Of a DNA stretch of 47,500 nt, positions 11,441 to 22,409 are shown piece after piece; position 1 is the first letter of the stretch, and each line of letters begins with the position of its first letter. Both the position numbers and the translations under genes were made by a program. Source of the stretch: Trachelipus rathkii (Eukaryota; Arthropoda; Malacostraca; Isopoda; Trachelipodidae); contig JABUQX010078681.1 of assembly GCA_015478945.1 (NCBI GenBank), positions 1 through 47,500 on the forward strand, read 5' to 3'. The notes under the pieces were generated by a model that was given only the letters and a program-made list of their open reading frames with translations, made no database searches and was not told the DNA's origin.

Positions 11441-13498
11441 TCACACTTCATTGTAAATATTCACCCCTCTCGCTAGGTAGCTTATTTTATACGGAACTGG
11501 TAATTTATGCCCGATCGAGTTTGCGTAATACGCCGGATGCAAAAATGAAGCCTCGTTCGGTGATAGATCGTCGACCCGACTGTTCCGTCCGGTCGATAAA
11601 CAACGAATGACGTATTCCCTGCAGTTTACTTCATCACCGGGTAAAACCTCGATCCTACTCATTCGGAATAAGAAATTATCGACATTAGGACCCTTTTTAT
11701 TATCGCTACTCGCACTGGAATGTTCTTCTCTTCGATCGTTCTCGTCCTTGTCCGACGTAAAATAAAAATCTGGACGTCCGTCCCTGTAAACGACGGATAA
11801 ATTTTTGAGAAGCAAATATTTAGAAATCGTCGCTGTCGCCGTCGTCGTCGTTTTACGCCTTCGCCCGTCGATATCGGCAATCGCGCGCGCGGAAGCGTTC
11901 CCGACGAGAGGTTCCAGCTTTTCTTTCCTAACGCTGGGGAAGAAAGCCGAATTTAAATTTTTTTTATATTCCTTAATCGCATCTGAATTTTTAATCCTGC
12001 CGAACCTTTCTTTTGCGGTCGCTTTGATCTCGCTCCTGTCGTATATTTTATACATGAAAAAGACGTCGATTTTTCTCAATTCTTTTACCGTGAAGTAATT
12101 TTCTATACTTTCGAAATGGTCGAATTCATCGTTCTCGAAACGACCGTATTTGATCGTTTTAAAAAGATCCACGATAAAAATTTCGACGCTTTCGGCCGTA
12201 GATTTTACGACTCCGGCGACTTTCGATAAATTCGAGCCATCGAAGCGATTCGATCCATTGGATACGTTCACGGAAATTAGATTATCGATAGAGAAACAAA
12301 GACCGTTACGATCTCCGCTCTTAATTAAAAAATTTTCCAATACCTTCAATCGACCCTTCACGCATATCAAATACGTTCCCATTATTTTAACTAAATATCC
12401 ATAGACGAGGGAAGAGAGGATATTTAATTTATTTCCGTCAGCGTCGCTCCACTCTCCATTGCGTCGCTTTCTATTCACGAAATAAGATATCAGTTCTAAA
12501 ATTTTACCGTTTTTATCCAACTTGTCGGCGTGGAAAACGATCTCCTTAACGGACGAAAATAATACTCCCGTTAATCGACGCTCGTATTCGCTAGCGTCTT
12601 TTTCGGTTTCGAGTTTTTTTACGTGCTCGAGAAACTGAGTCAGAATGTAAAAATCTACCACCGCTATCAATTGAATTAAACTATTGAAAGAAGCGAAAGA
12701 TTGGGAGGAGTGGTGTTGGTGATGGTGGTGATAATAAGACCCGTTGTTTTCGACGCCGAATAAAAAATTTGAAAATTGCAGTAAAATCTTTTCGATATCG
12801 CTGAGAAACGCGTCAAATTTGCTTTCGGTCAGAAATTGGGCTAACTTTCCTTCCTTTAAAAAGCTAATCAGCGTATCGAAATTCGAGTTAAAATTTCTAC
12901 GAACCATAGCGCGATTGGGCTTTTTCGCGCTATTAGGATCCGTCGAGGACTCGAATTTCATTTCGCTTTTACGGCGCAAACCCGATTTTTCGGGTTTTGT
13001 AGCTTTATCGCCAGTTTCGTTTACTTTACAACTTTCGTCGTCACACTCCATCCCTTTCTCGTCATCGCTTTCGTCGTCGATGATCTTTTCGTCTTTGAGG
13101 GTAGTGCTGCTGCTGGACGAGGATGATTGTCCTTCATTCCCTAGGGTGGCGATAAGGGGAGATTTATGGGAATTTATTTTTTGTTCCAACCTTCCGAGTC
13201 CTTCCGACGTGGCGATCATCAAAGTGTCAGTCTGATTATTCGCTTGCTCCATCAAACGATTCATTTCTTCTTCGATTATAGCCTTCGCGCTCTCGGTATC
13301 GGCCGTTACGTATTCTATGATATTTCTCGTGTCCGTTAAAGCGTTTTCTAAAAAGTTGATCCTTTGATTGGTCGCATCTAACTCGATTTTTAGGTTATTA
13401 TTTCTATCTAAAAGTTCTCGGTCTCGACAGACTTGCGTTTCGTGGGATGCTCGTATCGCGCCTTCCGTTTGCGAGATGCTCTCCAACTTTTTCTCCAA
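11441..13498 (-). CDS. 685-codon coiled-coil protein, virus-like, start codon lost
   Basis: Longest frame of the window. Residues 1-110 are coiled-coil-like with regular Leu/Ile spacing (LDRNNNLKIELDATNQRINF). A low-complexity linker (120-200) has poly-Ser at 125-131, an acidic stretch (DDESDDEKGMECDDES) and a basic stretch with possible nuclear signals (KSGLRRK, KKPNR). A His-rich run (YYHHHHQHH) sits at 255-263. Residues 205-540 are mixed helical; 545-555 is basic then Thr-rich (GRRRKTTTTATAT); the C-terminal 140 residues look globular. The frame is preceded at once by in-frame TGA and TAA and opens with TTG. The nearest ATG (13505-13503) is out of frame, and the first in-frame Met is residue 79 or later. 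So the start is frameshifted, spliced, or non-AUG. Otherwise the frame is intact. Structural or nucleocapsid role is a guess; not recognised. Confidence 0.75.
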   Translation of the reverse strand: MEKKLESISQTEGAIRASHETQVCRDRELLDRNNNLKIELDATNQRINFLENALTDTRNIIEYVTADTESAKAIIEEEMNRLMEQANNQTDTLMIATSEGLGRLEQKINSHKSPLIATLGNEGQSSSSSSSTTLKDEKIIDDESDDEKGMECDDESCKVNETGDKATKPEKSGLRRKSEMKFESSTDPNSAKKPNRAMVRRNFNSNFDTLISFLKEGKLAQFLTESKFDAFLSDIEKILLQFSNFLFGVENNGSYYHHHHQHHSSQSFASFNSLIQLIAVVDFYILTQFLEHVKKLETEKDASEYERRLTGVLFSSVKEIVFHADKLDKNGKILELISYFVNRKRRNGEWSDADGNKLNILSSLVYGYLVKIMGTYLICVKGRLKVLENFLIKSGDRNGLCFSIDNLISVNVSNGSNRFDGSNLSKVAGVVKSTAESVEIFIVDLFKTIKYGRFENDEFDHFESIENYFTVKELRKIDVFFMYKIYDRSEIKATAKERFGRIKNSDAIKEYKKNLNSAFFPSVRKEKLEPLVGNASARAIADIDGRRRKTTTTATATISKYLLLKNLSVVYRDGRPDFYFTSDKDENDRREEHSSASSDNKKGPNVDNFLFRMSRIEVLPGDEVNCREYVIRCLSTGRNSRVDDLSPNEASFLHPAYYANSIGHKLPVPYKISYLARGVNIYNEV

Positions 13499-13540
13499 TT
13501 ATCATTTGATTTTGGTCGTTTGGTGTTTATACTATCGTCC

Positions 13541-13813
13541 TTATCTATATTTTAGCAAAAGCTTTTTATTACTCCTCGGAATATTTGCGTCTTTCGGTTG
13601 AGACTGATTTTTCTGCATTTTTATCGTCGGCATACTCGGCGATTTTTTTCCCCTAATTCTTTGATTTAGTTGACTTTCAGACTTCTCTTTTTTTTCTATT
13701 AAAATCCCGCTAACACTAGATTGGATTTCGTTACTGCTTATAAGGAAACCTATGGAGCTAAGATTCTTTGCATCATATATGTGAGCTTTTTTGTTTGAAT
13801 AGCAGACTAGTAC
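13541..13813 (-). other. Possible exon or remnant upstream of the 685-codon ORF
   Basis: A minus-strand frame of about 90 codons, ending 42 bp before the 685-codon frame opens, with a basic Gln/Lys/Ser-rich C-terminus (NQRIRGKKSPSMPTIKMQKN). No ATG at its left end; it would open with GTG. It might be an upstream exon, or the end of another broken gene. Weak. Confidence 0.2.
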
Positions 13814-13819
13814 CACACT

Positions 13820-16800
13820 AATATTGTTTTATCTCTTCTGCTATTCCGAATACATGATTTCTTTATTTCACTTATTTTGACACCCCCAGAACGGGTTTCA
13901 TTCATTATTTTGAATTATTTAATAAATTTATAAATTCATACATATTAACGCATCGTTGCCTAATTTATTCCCTTCCCTTACAATTCAGAATGACTGTTCC
14001 TTCATATGACACGACTTCTTAGGCGACTACTTTATTATGCCATACACATTTCTTTATTCTGCTTGAGTGAAAATAGATCGTTTTCAGTACCTCCCACTCC
14101 CCGCGCCCACTAAATTACGACTGACAAAGTAATTCTCTGTGTGTATTCCCAATAATATAAGGTACTATCCATCATCCTAGTTTTATATATTCATCGATCT
14201 AAGCTTCTCTGTATATAGACTGGGATCGCATCGTCCTCGAGTGACTCTTTGCCTAATGGCTGCGTCAACTTTAGACCGGGTTTACCTTCTGGCAAATAAT
14301 GTATGGACTACTAAAAAAAAAATCAGAATTGTGATTGTGACTACTAATTTAAAAAAATAAATTTCTCGTCTCCTTGGATCTGGCATGCTAAATTCACTCG
14401 TAAGCGGTTCAGGATGGTTAATTTCGGCTTTGTTTTGGCGTACAAACAAATCATCTACTTCGCACGTAAGAATATCATCAGTGCCCGTTTTAATTTGCTA
14501 GGATTAACGTCACGCTGTATGTGAGAAGTTTTGAGCACGTCCATATTGACGTGCTGAATGTTGAGGTCTTGCGATAGAACCCCATAGAGGATAGGAGTCG
14601 AGCTCTCCGGGCCTTTAAGGAATACGTAAATCTGTCTTTAAGAATTTTCAATTTTTTGCTACCATCGAAATCTGTCTCGAAAATAACCGTTTTCGTTCTT
14701 CCTCCTCATACTAATCTTCCCACTTGTACGCCCCTCCCCTACATCTCCATTTCGAAAATTCCTTCTTTTTGTTTTTTGAAAAGATCGCCCCGTCTTGTTT
14801 TTTTCCCGTCCGTTGATTTTCCCCTTCTCCCCATCCCGAAAGATTCGAAACGTCCTAATTTCATTGAGCTCTAGGCGAATTTTGTTCTTACATCAACTAA
14901 TGGTGGTCTCCCGTCCGAATCTCCCCAAATCGCATATCGACTCCCCCTCCAATGTTGTTGCTCTAAAATTATGTATCACATGCTTCCTTCTCTCGCATTC
15001 ATGCGATTTGCGCATGCAATTCGATCGGTCTCTGTCTGAATGCCCGTGACTAAGAGTCGAATCACGAATGGCGCCTCGTATCTCGGCATAGGAGTTCGCA
15101 GAACCTTGCAAAAGATCACTCCGGGTCGCGTCCATTTAACAGCATCCGTTCGCCCCAAATTATCACTCATCGCCTTTTAAGTCACATAGAAGTCACTCGT
15201 GCGTCGTGAGTAATGTATGAAAAATCGATTATGTCCAATTTCCTCCATTTGATCGTAAGTGAATTTGGCATTATGGTATGGGTGGATTCCTTTCTAACCG
15301 TGTGATCATGAAATACACAACCCATAATCCGTCTCGTTTGTGAACTATTATTTCCACTTTGTCTTCGTCATTATTTCGATGTCTTTCGTATGCGCCAGAG
15401 GGTCTTTTGAGGCAACTCACTGGCTTATTTACTTTTTCCCACACCCCGACTATGTTCGAGGAGATTCGCGGAGGCGGTTACACACCTCCAGCGCGACTCC
15501 GTTACAGCGTCCTTTGGCACTTAATCGCCAACCCCTGTGGTCTCACCCCCCTCGACGGTAGCTCTTTTGTTCGGAATTTTTCCACCGCTTTGGTGAAATT
15601 TAAACCACATTCTATACAACAGAGCCAGTGTGGCTCCTTTCCTCATTTCTTTTTCTCCCATGCTCTCTGTCACTTTAAAATGTGACTAGTTTACTTTGCG
15701 CTTTTCTCTTTCTATAAGTACTTCATTAAGCTTAACTGTGTGCGAGCAGGATCTGTCTCGTCATGTTTTGTTATAAGTAATTACAATTTTCACCCTAGTC
15801 TAACATCTTAATCCAGTAGCTATAGGATCTTCTTTTTAATCGCTTTCGGAGCGTCGGTTTTTTTTTTTCTTCCTCGTTTTCTGAAATTTACGACTAAGGT
15901 TATTTCGTTATACCGAGACTTCTCTAAAAGATCCTGGTGCTACGCCGTCGTAAACTGAAAATAAGCGAAAAAAAAAATATCTTTCAGTCATTTAAGGTTT
16001 GAATTTCCTTATCACTAAAAATATCTAGGGGGGTCATTCTCCTTATAGCTAATTTCTTCGAGCTTTTATATTAATACACTGCTCAAAATAATTATATACT
16101 CTAATACGAGCTTGTGGGACATAATATATACCTCCTTGCGGTACAGTTTTGGTTCACATCGATTATTCACAGCGCTTTGTGTAAATAAGACAGTTCAAGA
16201 CATGTCCACCCTCTTTTATCTGCTTATTATTAATATCCACACTTATTTATAGGAAGGATAGATATCCGTAGTGAGACTTTTTTAATTATATCACATGAGG
16301 GGAACCAATAAAAATAAAAGCTGAAAACTGGAGACGAGCTGATAAGACCTAGAAAGTAAGCATTATTATTAGTGGTACTGACTTTGGAGAGACCGATGGG
16401 CGGGTGGACTTTTAATCGACCGACTCTGACGATAGTAGCGCGGCAAGTCTTTAGTTGCGAATATTTTTAACTTGTTTTAAAAGGCATTACGTCTACGTGT
16501 TGTGAGACTACTACGTCCGCTCTAGTTTCTTTTAAGCTTGAGACTTTCTGTATGCGATAATTTTTGAGTCCTTTTAAGGACGAGCCCTCCACAACTTTCT
16601 TGCCCCTTTTAGACATGAACTTGTCTTTAAACGCTTGTTTGAATGAGCTTATTCATCCTGAATTAACCTTACGTCATTGTCCTTATTTAACGGCGTGTGT
16701 CCACCTACAACCCGCCGTTTATTTGATTTTCTATAACATTTGTTCACGTATGCGCTCAAGTCGGTTTCTGCGTGAGCTGCGGTATAAACACGGCTAAGGT

Positions 16801-19800
16801 TCATCTTAATGTTAGATCACTAGTGAATTCTTCTCTTTTCCACTACATGTTAAACATAGTTGTGGGCGTGTCCTTGCCATTTGTTCAGGTTGATAAATTT
16901 CGTCATCTATCTGATTGCGCAATGTGTACCCCTGTCGGCCTTGTACTTCAGAACGGGTATGCGTTGATTCGAGACTGAGTACCACGCATAACGGACCGGA
17001 AAAGTTTTCTATCACTGGTCGCTGCACCGCTATCACATACTCCGATTCATAGTGGCTTTTGCTACTGTGTAACATATTCAGTCACACGAAACCGGATTTT
17101 CGAACTTTGTTGGGGTCGTATGTTTTTGCACCCTGTGTCATGTTATCAGGAAGTCGACGCATCAGTTGTTCTTAAATATGAAACCTGATTCGAGTTGTAA
17201 TGTAATTATTCTTCTTCGGAGAGATTCTCTCGGATTAGAGTAATTTGTGACAAGCGAAGCGACGGCGTAGATTGTGACACGTTGAGCAAGACAGTTGATC
17301 AGGGAAAGTGTTCTTTAACATGCAAGAATATTGGTTAGTAGTTGACTCGCTCTTCGGATAGCCGTTGCAGGAGGGAGCGGGGATATCGGGAGCGTATATT
17401 TTACGCGACGAGATGTTGATGCTACAGTTAGGAGCGCAACGGAGTGACGGATGCGGAAAAGGATAAAGTGCAGTTGAAGAATAGGGCCTGTCAGAATGAT
17501 CAGTCACGGCTAGAACGTTTGGCACGGCAGACCATTTTTAATGACAGCATAGTAAAGAGTTTTCTGCATACATAAAGATGAGGATAATTCTGCAATACGC
17601 AATCTTCTCTCGAGTTTCTGTTGGGTTTACAACTCTTGCATTTGATATACGAACTATGGGCTGTTTCGTCTAGATCTTCCAGATGGGGAGGGATGCGAGT
17701 AGCACGTGGTCACCTAATTGTTGCATGTAACCCACACTCGTTTGAGTCTTTTATATATAGGGAATATACTTTGAATAATACTTGCCTCATCATTTCCTTG
17801 GCCTCCCGACGACCTTTCCCTTCAACTTGGTCTTTTGTCCGGCGCAACACGCCGCTGTATGACCCTAATCTTATGGTTCAGGCAACCTAGGCACAGTTCT
17901 TCTTCGTCTCGTTACGCTATAAGTTGATCACGTCATATAGTCCCCACCGCGACAAGAAACGATTCGCTCTGTTGCGTGTTGCATAGTATCGGATACTTAT
18001 TCTCGCCGCACAGGCCTTCACCCAGATGTGAGGTGAGACCTGTTTGTTCGAGCAGCCTCCTTTTTGATAAGGAGAGGCTACGCTTCCCCATCATGGTTTG
18101 ATTCTCCGTCCTTTTTTTTCCCTTTTCTTATTCCACGTTCGATATACACAAACGCACTCGTATTGGTTTTTTCCTAGTCGAGAACGTTCTTCAGCTATGT
18201 TCGCCGGGGATCTCTAGCAAGGACGGCGTATTATACGTGTGCGACTCGACAATTACATGATATAGGACATACAGAAGGGTCAGAAGAATTCAATTAGATT
18301 ATAGGCAGATTGATTCAGAAGATGAAAGCTAGCGGAAGAAGGTGCAATGATTTCTTGGATTTTACCTAGGTTAGGTGCAGGTTCAGGAATGGGGGAGTAG
18401 GGCTTTAGGTGTAAAATGAAAGGATTAGGATTTATGTTTTTTCACGACAAACTTTACGTCAGGCAGTCCTTTTTTTGGCGATTGGTTGACTGTATAAGAC
18501 ATAATTCTTCGGAGCTCCCTTCCACTCGACAATCACCGTATTTCTTTTTCTCAGTCTCACGGCGACAGAACGAGTCTACCACCCCCTTTTTGACTAGTCA
18601 GTCTATTTTTAAATCTATGTGATGAACAATTGCGCTCGCAATTGTAATATTTCAGCAACCAGGTTTGGACGCCAGATCTGTTCCCGTTTCATGCAACGGT
18701 GATTCAAGTATTCTATTACTAGTTTTCCCTTCGTGCATGACAGTTTTCCCGGTAACGACCTGCGCGCGTACCGACTCGCATCCTCCACCCTTTACTCAAG
18801 CTGCCACAGTTACGATCTGCATGTTAGCTCGGGTGATTCAGATCCCTTTTGAGGGTTCCCCCATACGTTCATGTTGACAATGTTCCGAGCGTCTGGGCGT
18901 CTTCCAGATCTTCACGACGGACATGTTCTCTCCTTGTTCCCCTCTCACAGCTATGATGGGTCCCTCGGTTCACACACTGCCTATACACACATCTGGTTCG
19001 TTTGCATCCCTTCATAAATACTCTTGGTACGGGAATCTGCTGGCTTAATTTCACAGTCACCATGGTTTAACGTATTACCCCCAACAACGGTCGTTTAAAA
19101 AACTCCGTACTAGCCTATCGCGTCTTTAGTCAAGTTGTCTCAACTAATGGCTCTGAAACCGCCGTAGGGGGAATCAGGACGATGTTCGGTTTCAGTGTTT
19201 TTGGTCATACTCTTATTCTGGTGGTCAAAAGGAGGAATAACTCGATTCATCATCTATATTTTATAGTTTCATCAATCACGTCAAGGAAGGTTTTTACAGA
19301 GAGATAGTATGTTTTACTTGGGATCGAAGGCGTGGTGTTGCGCGGCGCTTTAATGAAATTGTTCCGAGGATACAAATAGACTTCACATCATAGGCGTTAA
19401 TGCCTTTTGCGTAATTATATAGATAGACAGAGTTGGAGACGAAAGATTCCAGAAGTTGCGTAATTTACCATTTCGTTTTTCTAATTAATTGGATCAAACG
19501 AGTTCTTCCTACGATACTTTACCGATTAGACTATAAACATTCTTGAGACATAACGGCAACCGCTATAGTGGTTAAAATCACCCGTGGCAATTATACGAAT
19601 CGGCCAGATAATTCCGTGAAGGATCGAGATGCCAAGGAGTGGGGACCGGCTCGCCCGGTAGGCAAGCATTTGATATTCGATGAAAAGATTGGGGATGTTG
19701 ACCCAGTTCGCGTCCGAGATCAAACTGGTTCACCACTTGCTTGTTATTCGGTTTATATTGAATGGCAGGTTGATCCGGTTGATAATTTATCTTATATTTA

Positions 19801-21436
19801 TTCGTTATGGCATGAACATCGTTTTGTCCAACGGTAATCACAGGGAAACTCAAACTTCGGAAATAGGTCAGTAATTTTCGTTCTTCAAGTCCGATAATGC
19901 GCTGGAACTTAATGGTTTAACTCTAACATTTTTATATTTATCGAGTTTTGGTTTATTAGTTTTTCTTATTCGAGGTGTGGAACCGACCAATGACAGACGA
20001 AAGTATCCTATCTATACCTCTTTCCATCTAGTTTTGATAATCATAGTTCGCCAATAACTTGAAGACAGTGGTATTTATGTAAGCGTCTTGTAGTGTGGAG
20101 TAGAATGATAGGTGTGAAATTAGGGAGCTTTGTTAGATTGGAGGAGCTTATGAAGTACTACTATACTCGGTGGGATTTTAGCGCTTTTAAGCACGTTCGT
20201 GATACTATTCTGGTAAGCGTCGTCTCGGCAACGTGGTTATACGGCTCTTGACGGGACAGGATCTTAGCCCTTTTTCTCCAATAAATTGCGTTGAAGCTCT
20301 TTCCCTAGTAACCAAGAATAAGTACGATAATTACCGATAGACCGAATAATCTAATCTTACGTATAGACGCATGGAAATAACTATAGGGATAAGATCATTA
20401 ATGGATCAAAGGTAGCACTTTCGTCGATCCTACGTTCTATAGATATTAGGGTGCAGTTGTTCCAAGTGGTGTCGGAACAATCGGCTCGTTGTGAACTTCA
20501 ATCTGGTGTAATTGAGAAACTTAGATAATCTGGCAGTCGTACCGCTTTGCTGTTTTTAATAAAATTTGTAAAGGGGCAGTAGTATATGAATCGGCACCAT
20601 TAGAGGATGGATAGGAAGGGAGAGATAACTCTGTTGTTTGGTGTACAGATAGAGTGCAGATCTCGAGTAGTCGCGTAAATTCTTAGTGATACGCAGCGTA
20701 ATGACTCATTATTTTCGAAGAAAATATTTTCTTCACTAGTAGATCTCGTTGTGAAACAGATTATTATACGTCGATGATTTTTCTTGTATTTGTTCGTAAT
20801 CTGTTCATGCGGGTAGATCGAACAAATGTAATATGCATATACGCCTCACGTGTCATCTTATATTACTTCATAGCTTCGCCGCTGGTGTGTCGAAAGAGAC
20901 GTGTTAATGAGGAGAGCAAGTGAAAGTTAAACTGAAATGATTATTTCAGGTCGATAAATTAATTCTCGTGACAGAGGAGGTACTACATTACGTACATAAA
21001 GGCCACCATTTCGTTAACCTGGATGATAAAGAAAATCGCTAATTAACTTATGTCTATCTATTTTTTAGGAATGTCCAGGATTGAATAGGTCGATTTCGGG
21101 CTGAATTAAGTAATGGATGGACTAGAATGATTCTGTTTTAAGTTCTCAGGTTTCGTGAGGGCGGAGTGTTTATGGGTAGAAAGGTTTATTTAAGCTTTTT
21201 CAAATTTATCGCCTTCTTGCGTATCTTTTCCCAGTCGATTATGAAAGATACGTATTTGGTTCAGAAGTGGCTTGGTAATTTTAAGCTAACAGTATTATAA
21301 GGGGGCTAATTAGTTCAGTGCGTAATGCATTGGTATTTTTATCGAAAATCATTCTGTATCAATAAGAAAGACATCGTGAAAACGTAATAATCTCGAGGGA
21401 TACGGGAAGAGTATTTCTGACTATCTTATTCGACAA
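13820..21436. other. 7.6 kb without a supportable gene
   Basis: GC content is like that of the gene islands, but no frame exceeds about 108 codons and the frames overlap on several strands (for example 15340-15685 and 19526-19874). From about 14,000 to 19,100 the plus strand is T/C-rich; the bias fades or reverses after about 19,200. Perfect short stem-loops occur at 14534-14555 (8-bp stem, 6-nt loop) and 18626-18645 (9-bp stem, 2-nt loop). An imperfect one lies near 18050-18075. Best read as decayed DNA of the same insertion as the flanking islands, but this is inference. Confidence 0.45.
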
Positions 21437-21661
21437 TCATTCGTAGCTGGGACATCCATTCCGTTTTTTTGAATGGCAAACTGGAGATCCATTTCTTGGC
21501 CAGAGGAGTTTTTCGAAATCAATCGTCTTACTTTTTCCCCGGTAGATGTGGTACAATTGTTTTCTGTAGACACTTTGAGTTGAATCCAAATTTATCAGCT
21601 TGAGTAAATTTTCGTTGAATTCGTGTGTGGTTATTTCTCGGTATGTAATCTCAGCATTCAT
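21437..21661 (-). CDS. Small 74-aa ORF, leftmost of the preserved block
   Basis: Starts with ATG and ends in TGA. Composition is protein-like and charged (REITTHEFNENLLKLINLD, IYRGKSKTIDFEKLLW), with a short Cys pair near the C-terminus (PVCHSKKRNGCPSYE). Same strand as the next three minus-strand genes, 351 bp from the nearest. It may be a complete small protein or the tail of a longer broken gene. Not recognised. Confidence 0.35.
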   Translation of the reverse strand: MNAEITYREITTHEFNENLLKLINLDSTQSVYRKQLYHIYRGKSKTIDFEKLLWPRNGSPVCHSKKRNGCPSYE

Positions 21662-22012
21662 AAGTTCGAATATCAGGATAAATCACGCGTAGTTCGTCTT
21701 TAGCTTTGGGATCTTACATGCCTATTTAACGAAGATGTTTAGCGTGACGATACGGATTGTTTTTAGATCTGTACCATGGGACAAGAAAAATAATATTCTT
21801 CTTGGTTCGAAGTTTCTGCTTGAATTAGTGTGCCTTTGTCTACAATCGTTTTAGCAGCGTAATACGGAGAGTGGTGGTATGCGAAGGGCTATGAAGACAT
21901 TATTTTAGAAGAATAACAAGGTTTGTAGATCCAGAGGTTTCAGAAGGGAGTGGTTTTCTATCTTATAGAACCGTTTTTCCACGTAAAATTCCCAGAAAGA
22001 ATTTCCATGAAT

Positions 22013-22333
22013 TTATATTATCGTTTTCACGTTAATATTAGGCGACAAAAAGCCACCGTTCATCCTTCTTCCTGGAGAGATTGTCATTTCTTTTCCAATA
22101 AAGAGGAACATTTCGTCGAGATCAGAATCGATCCTCGTCAAATATTTTCCGACGTATCGTAAATACTTTTCAACCCTCCCCTCTTCGTAATTTCCTTTCA
22201 TCGGGAAATAAACGAGCCTTCCTATTAAATGTATGTAAATGTCGGTATAGTTTTTAAATCTTTGATTACCTAGATGAGAAACGGGACAATCGCATCCGTA
22301 AGAACCGGAATAATCGCTGGCGATATTTTCCAT
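22013..22333 (-). CDS. 106-aa virus-like protein
   Basis: ATG start at 22333, TAA stop. The N-terminus has a Cys-His cluster (YGCDCPVSH, residues 13-21). The middle is Tyr-rich and mixed (NYTDIYIHLIGRLVYFPMKG), and the C-terminus is basic (PGRRMNGGFLS). There is no signal peptide and no clear membrane segment. It lies 76 bp downstream of the 432-aa gene on the same strand, suggesting coordinated but separately polyadenylated transcripts. Not recognised. Confidence 0.65.
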   Translation of the reverse strand: MENIASDYSGSYGCDCPVSHLGNQRFKNYTDIYIHLIGRLVYFPMKGNYEEGRVEKYLRYVGKYLTRIDSDLDEMFLFIGKEMTISPGRRMNGGFLSPNINVKTII

Positions 22334-22381
22334 ATTTTATTTTCTTTTGTGGATAATGAAAGAAGGTGTATTAATCGTTTT

Positions 22382-22387
22382 TTTATT
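22382..22387 (-). terminator. Poly(A) signal for the 432-aa gene
   Basis: AATAAA on the minus strand, 22 bp past the TAA of the 432-aa gene and before the start of the 106-aa gene. Confidence 0.5.
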
Positions 22388-22409
22388 GATAAAAAAAATA
22401 TTTACAGTT

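Noticed and set aside
11805..13235. Plus-strand frames of 60-163 codons inside the 685-codon gene
   Set aside because: Antisense shadows of the minus-strand gene.
15340..15685. Overlapping plus-strand frames of 73 and 108 codons
   Set aside because: Two frames open at once over the same DNA with no motif; best explained by low stop frequency in C/T-rich DNA.
19526..19874. Four overlapping frames on both strands
   Set aside because: Mutually exclusive readings of the same 350 bp; none has a recognisable domain or codon bias.
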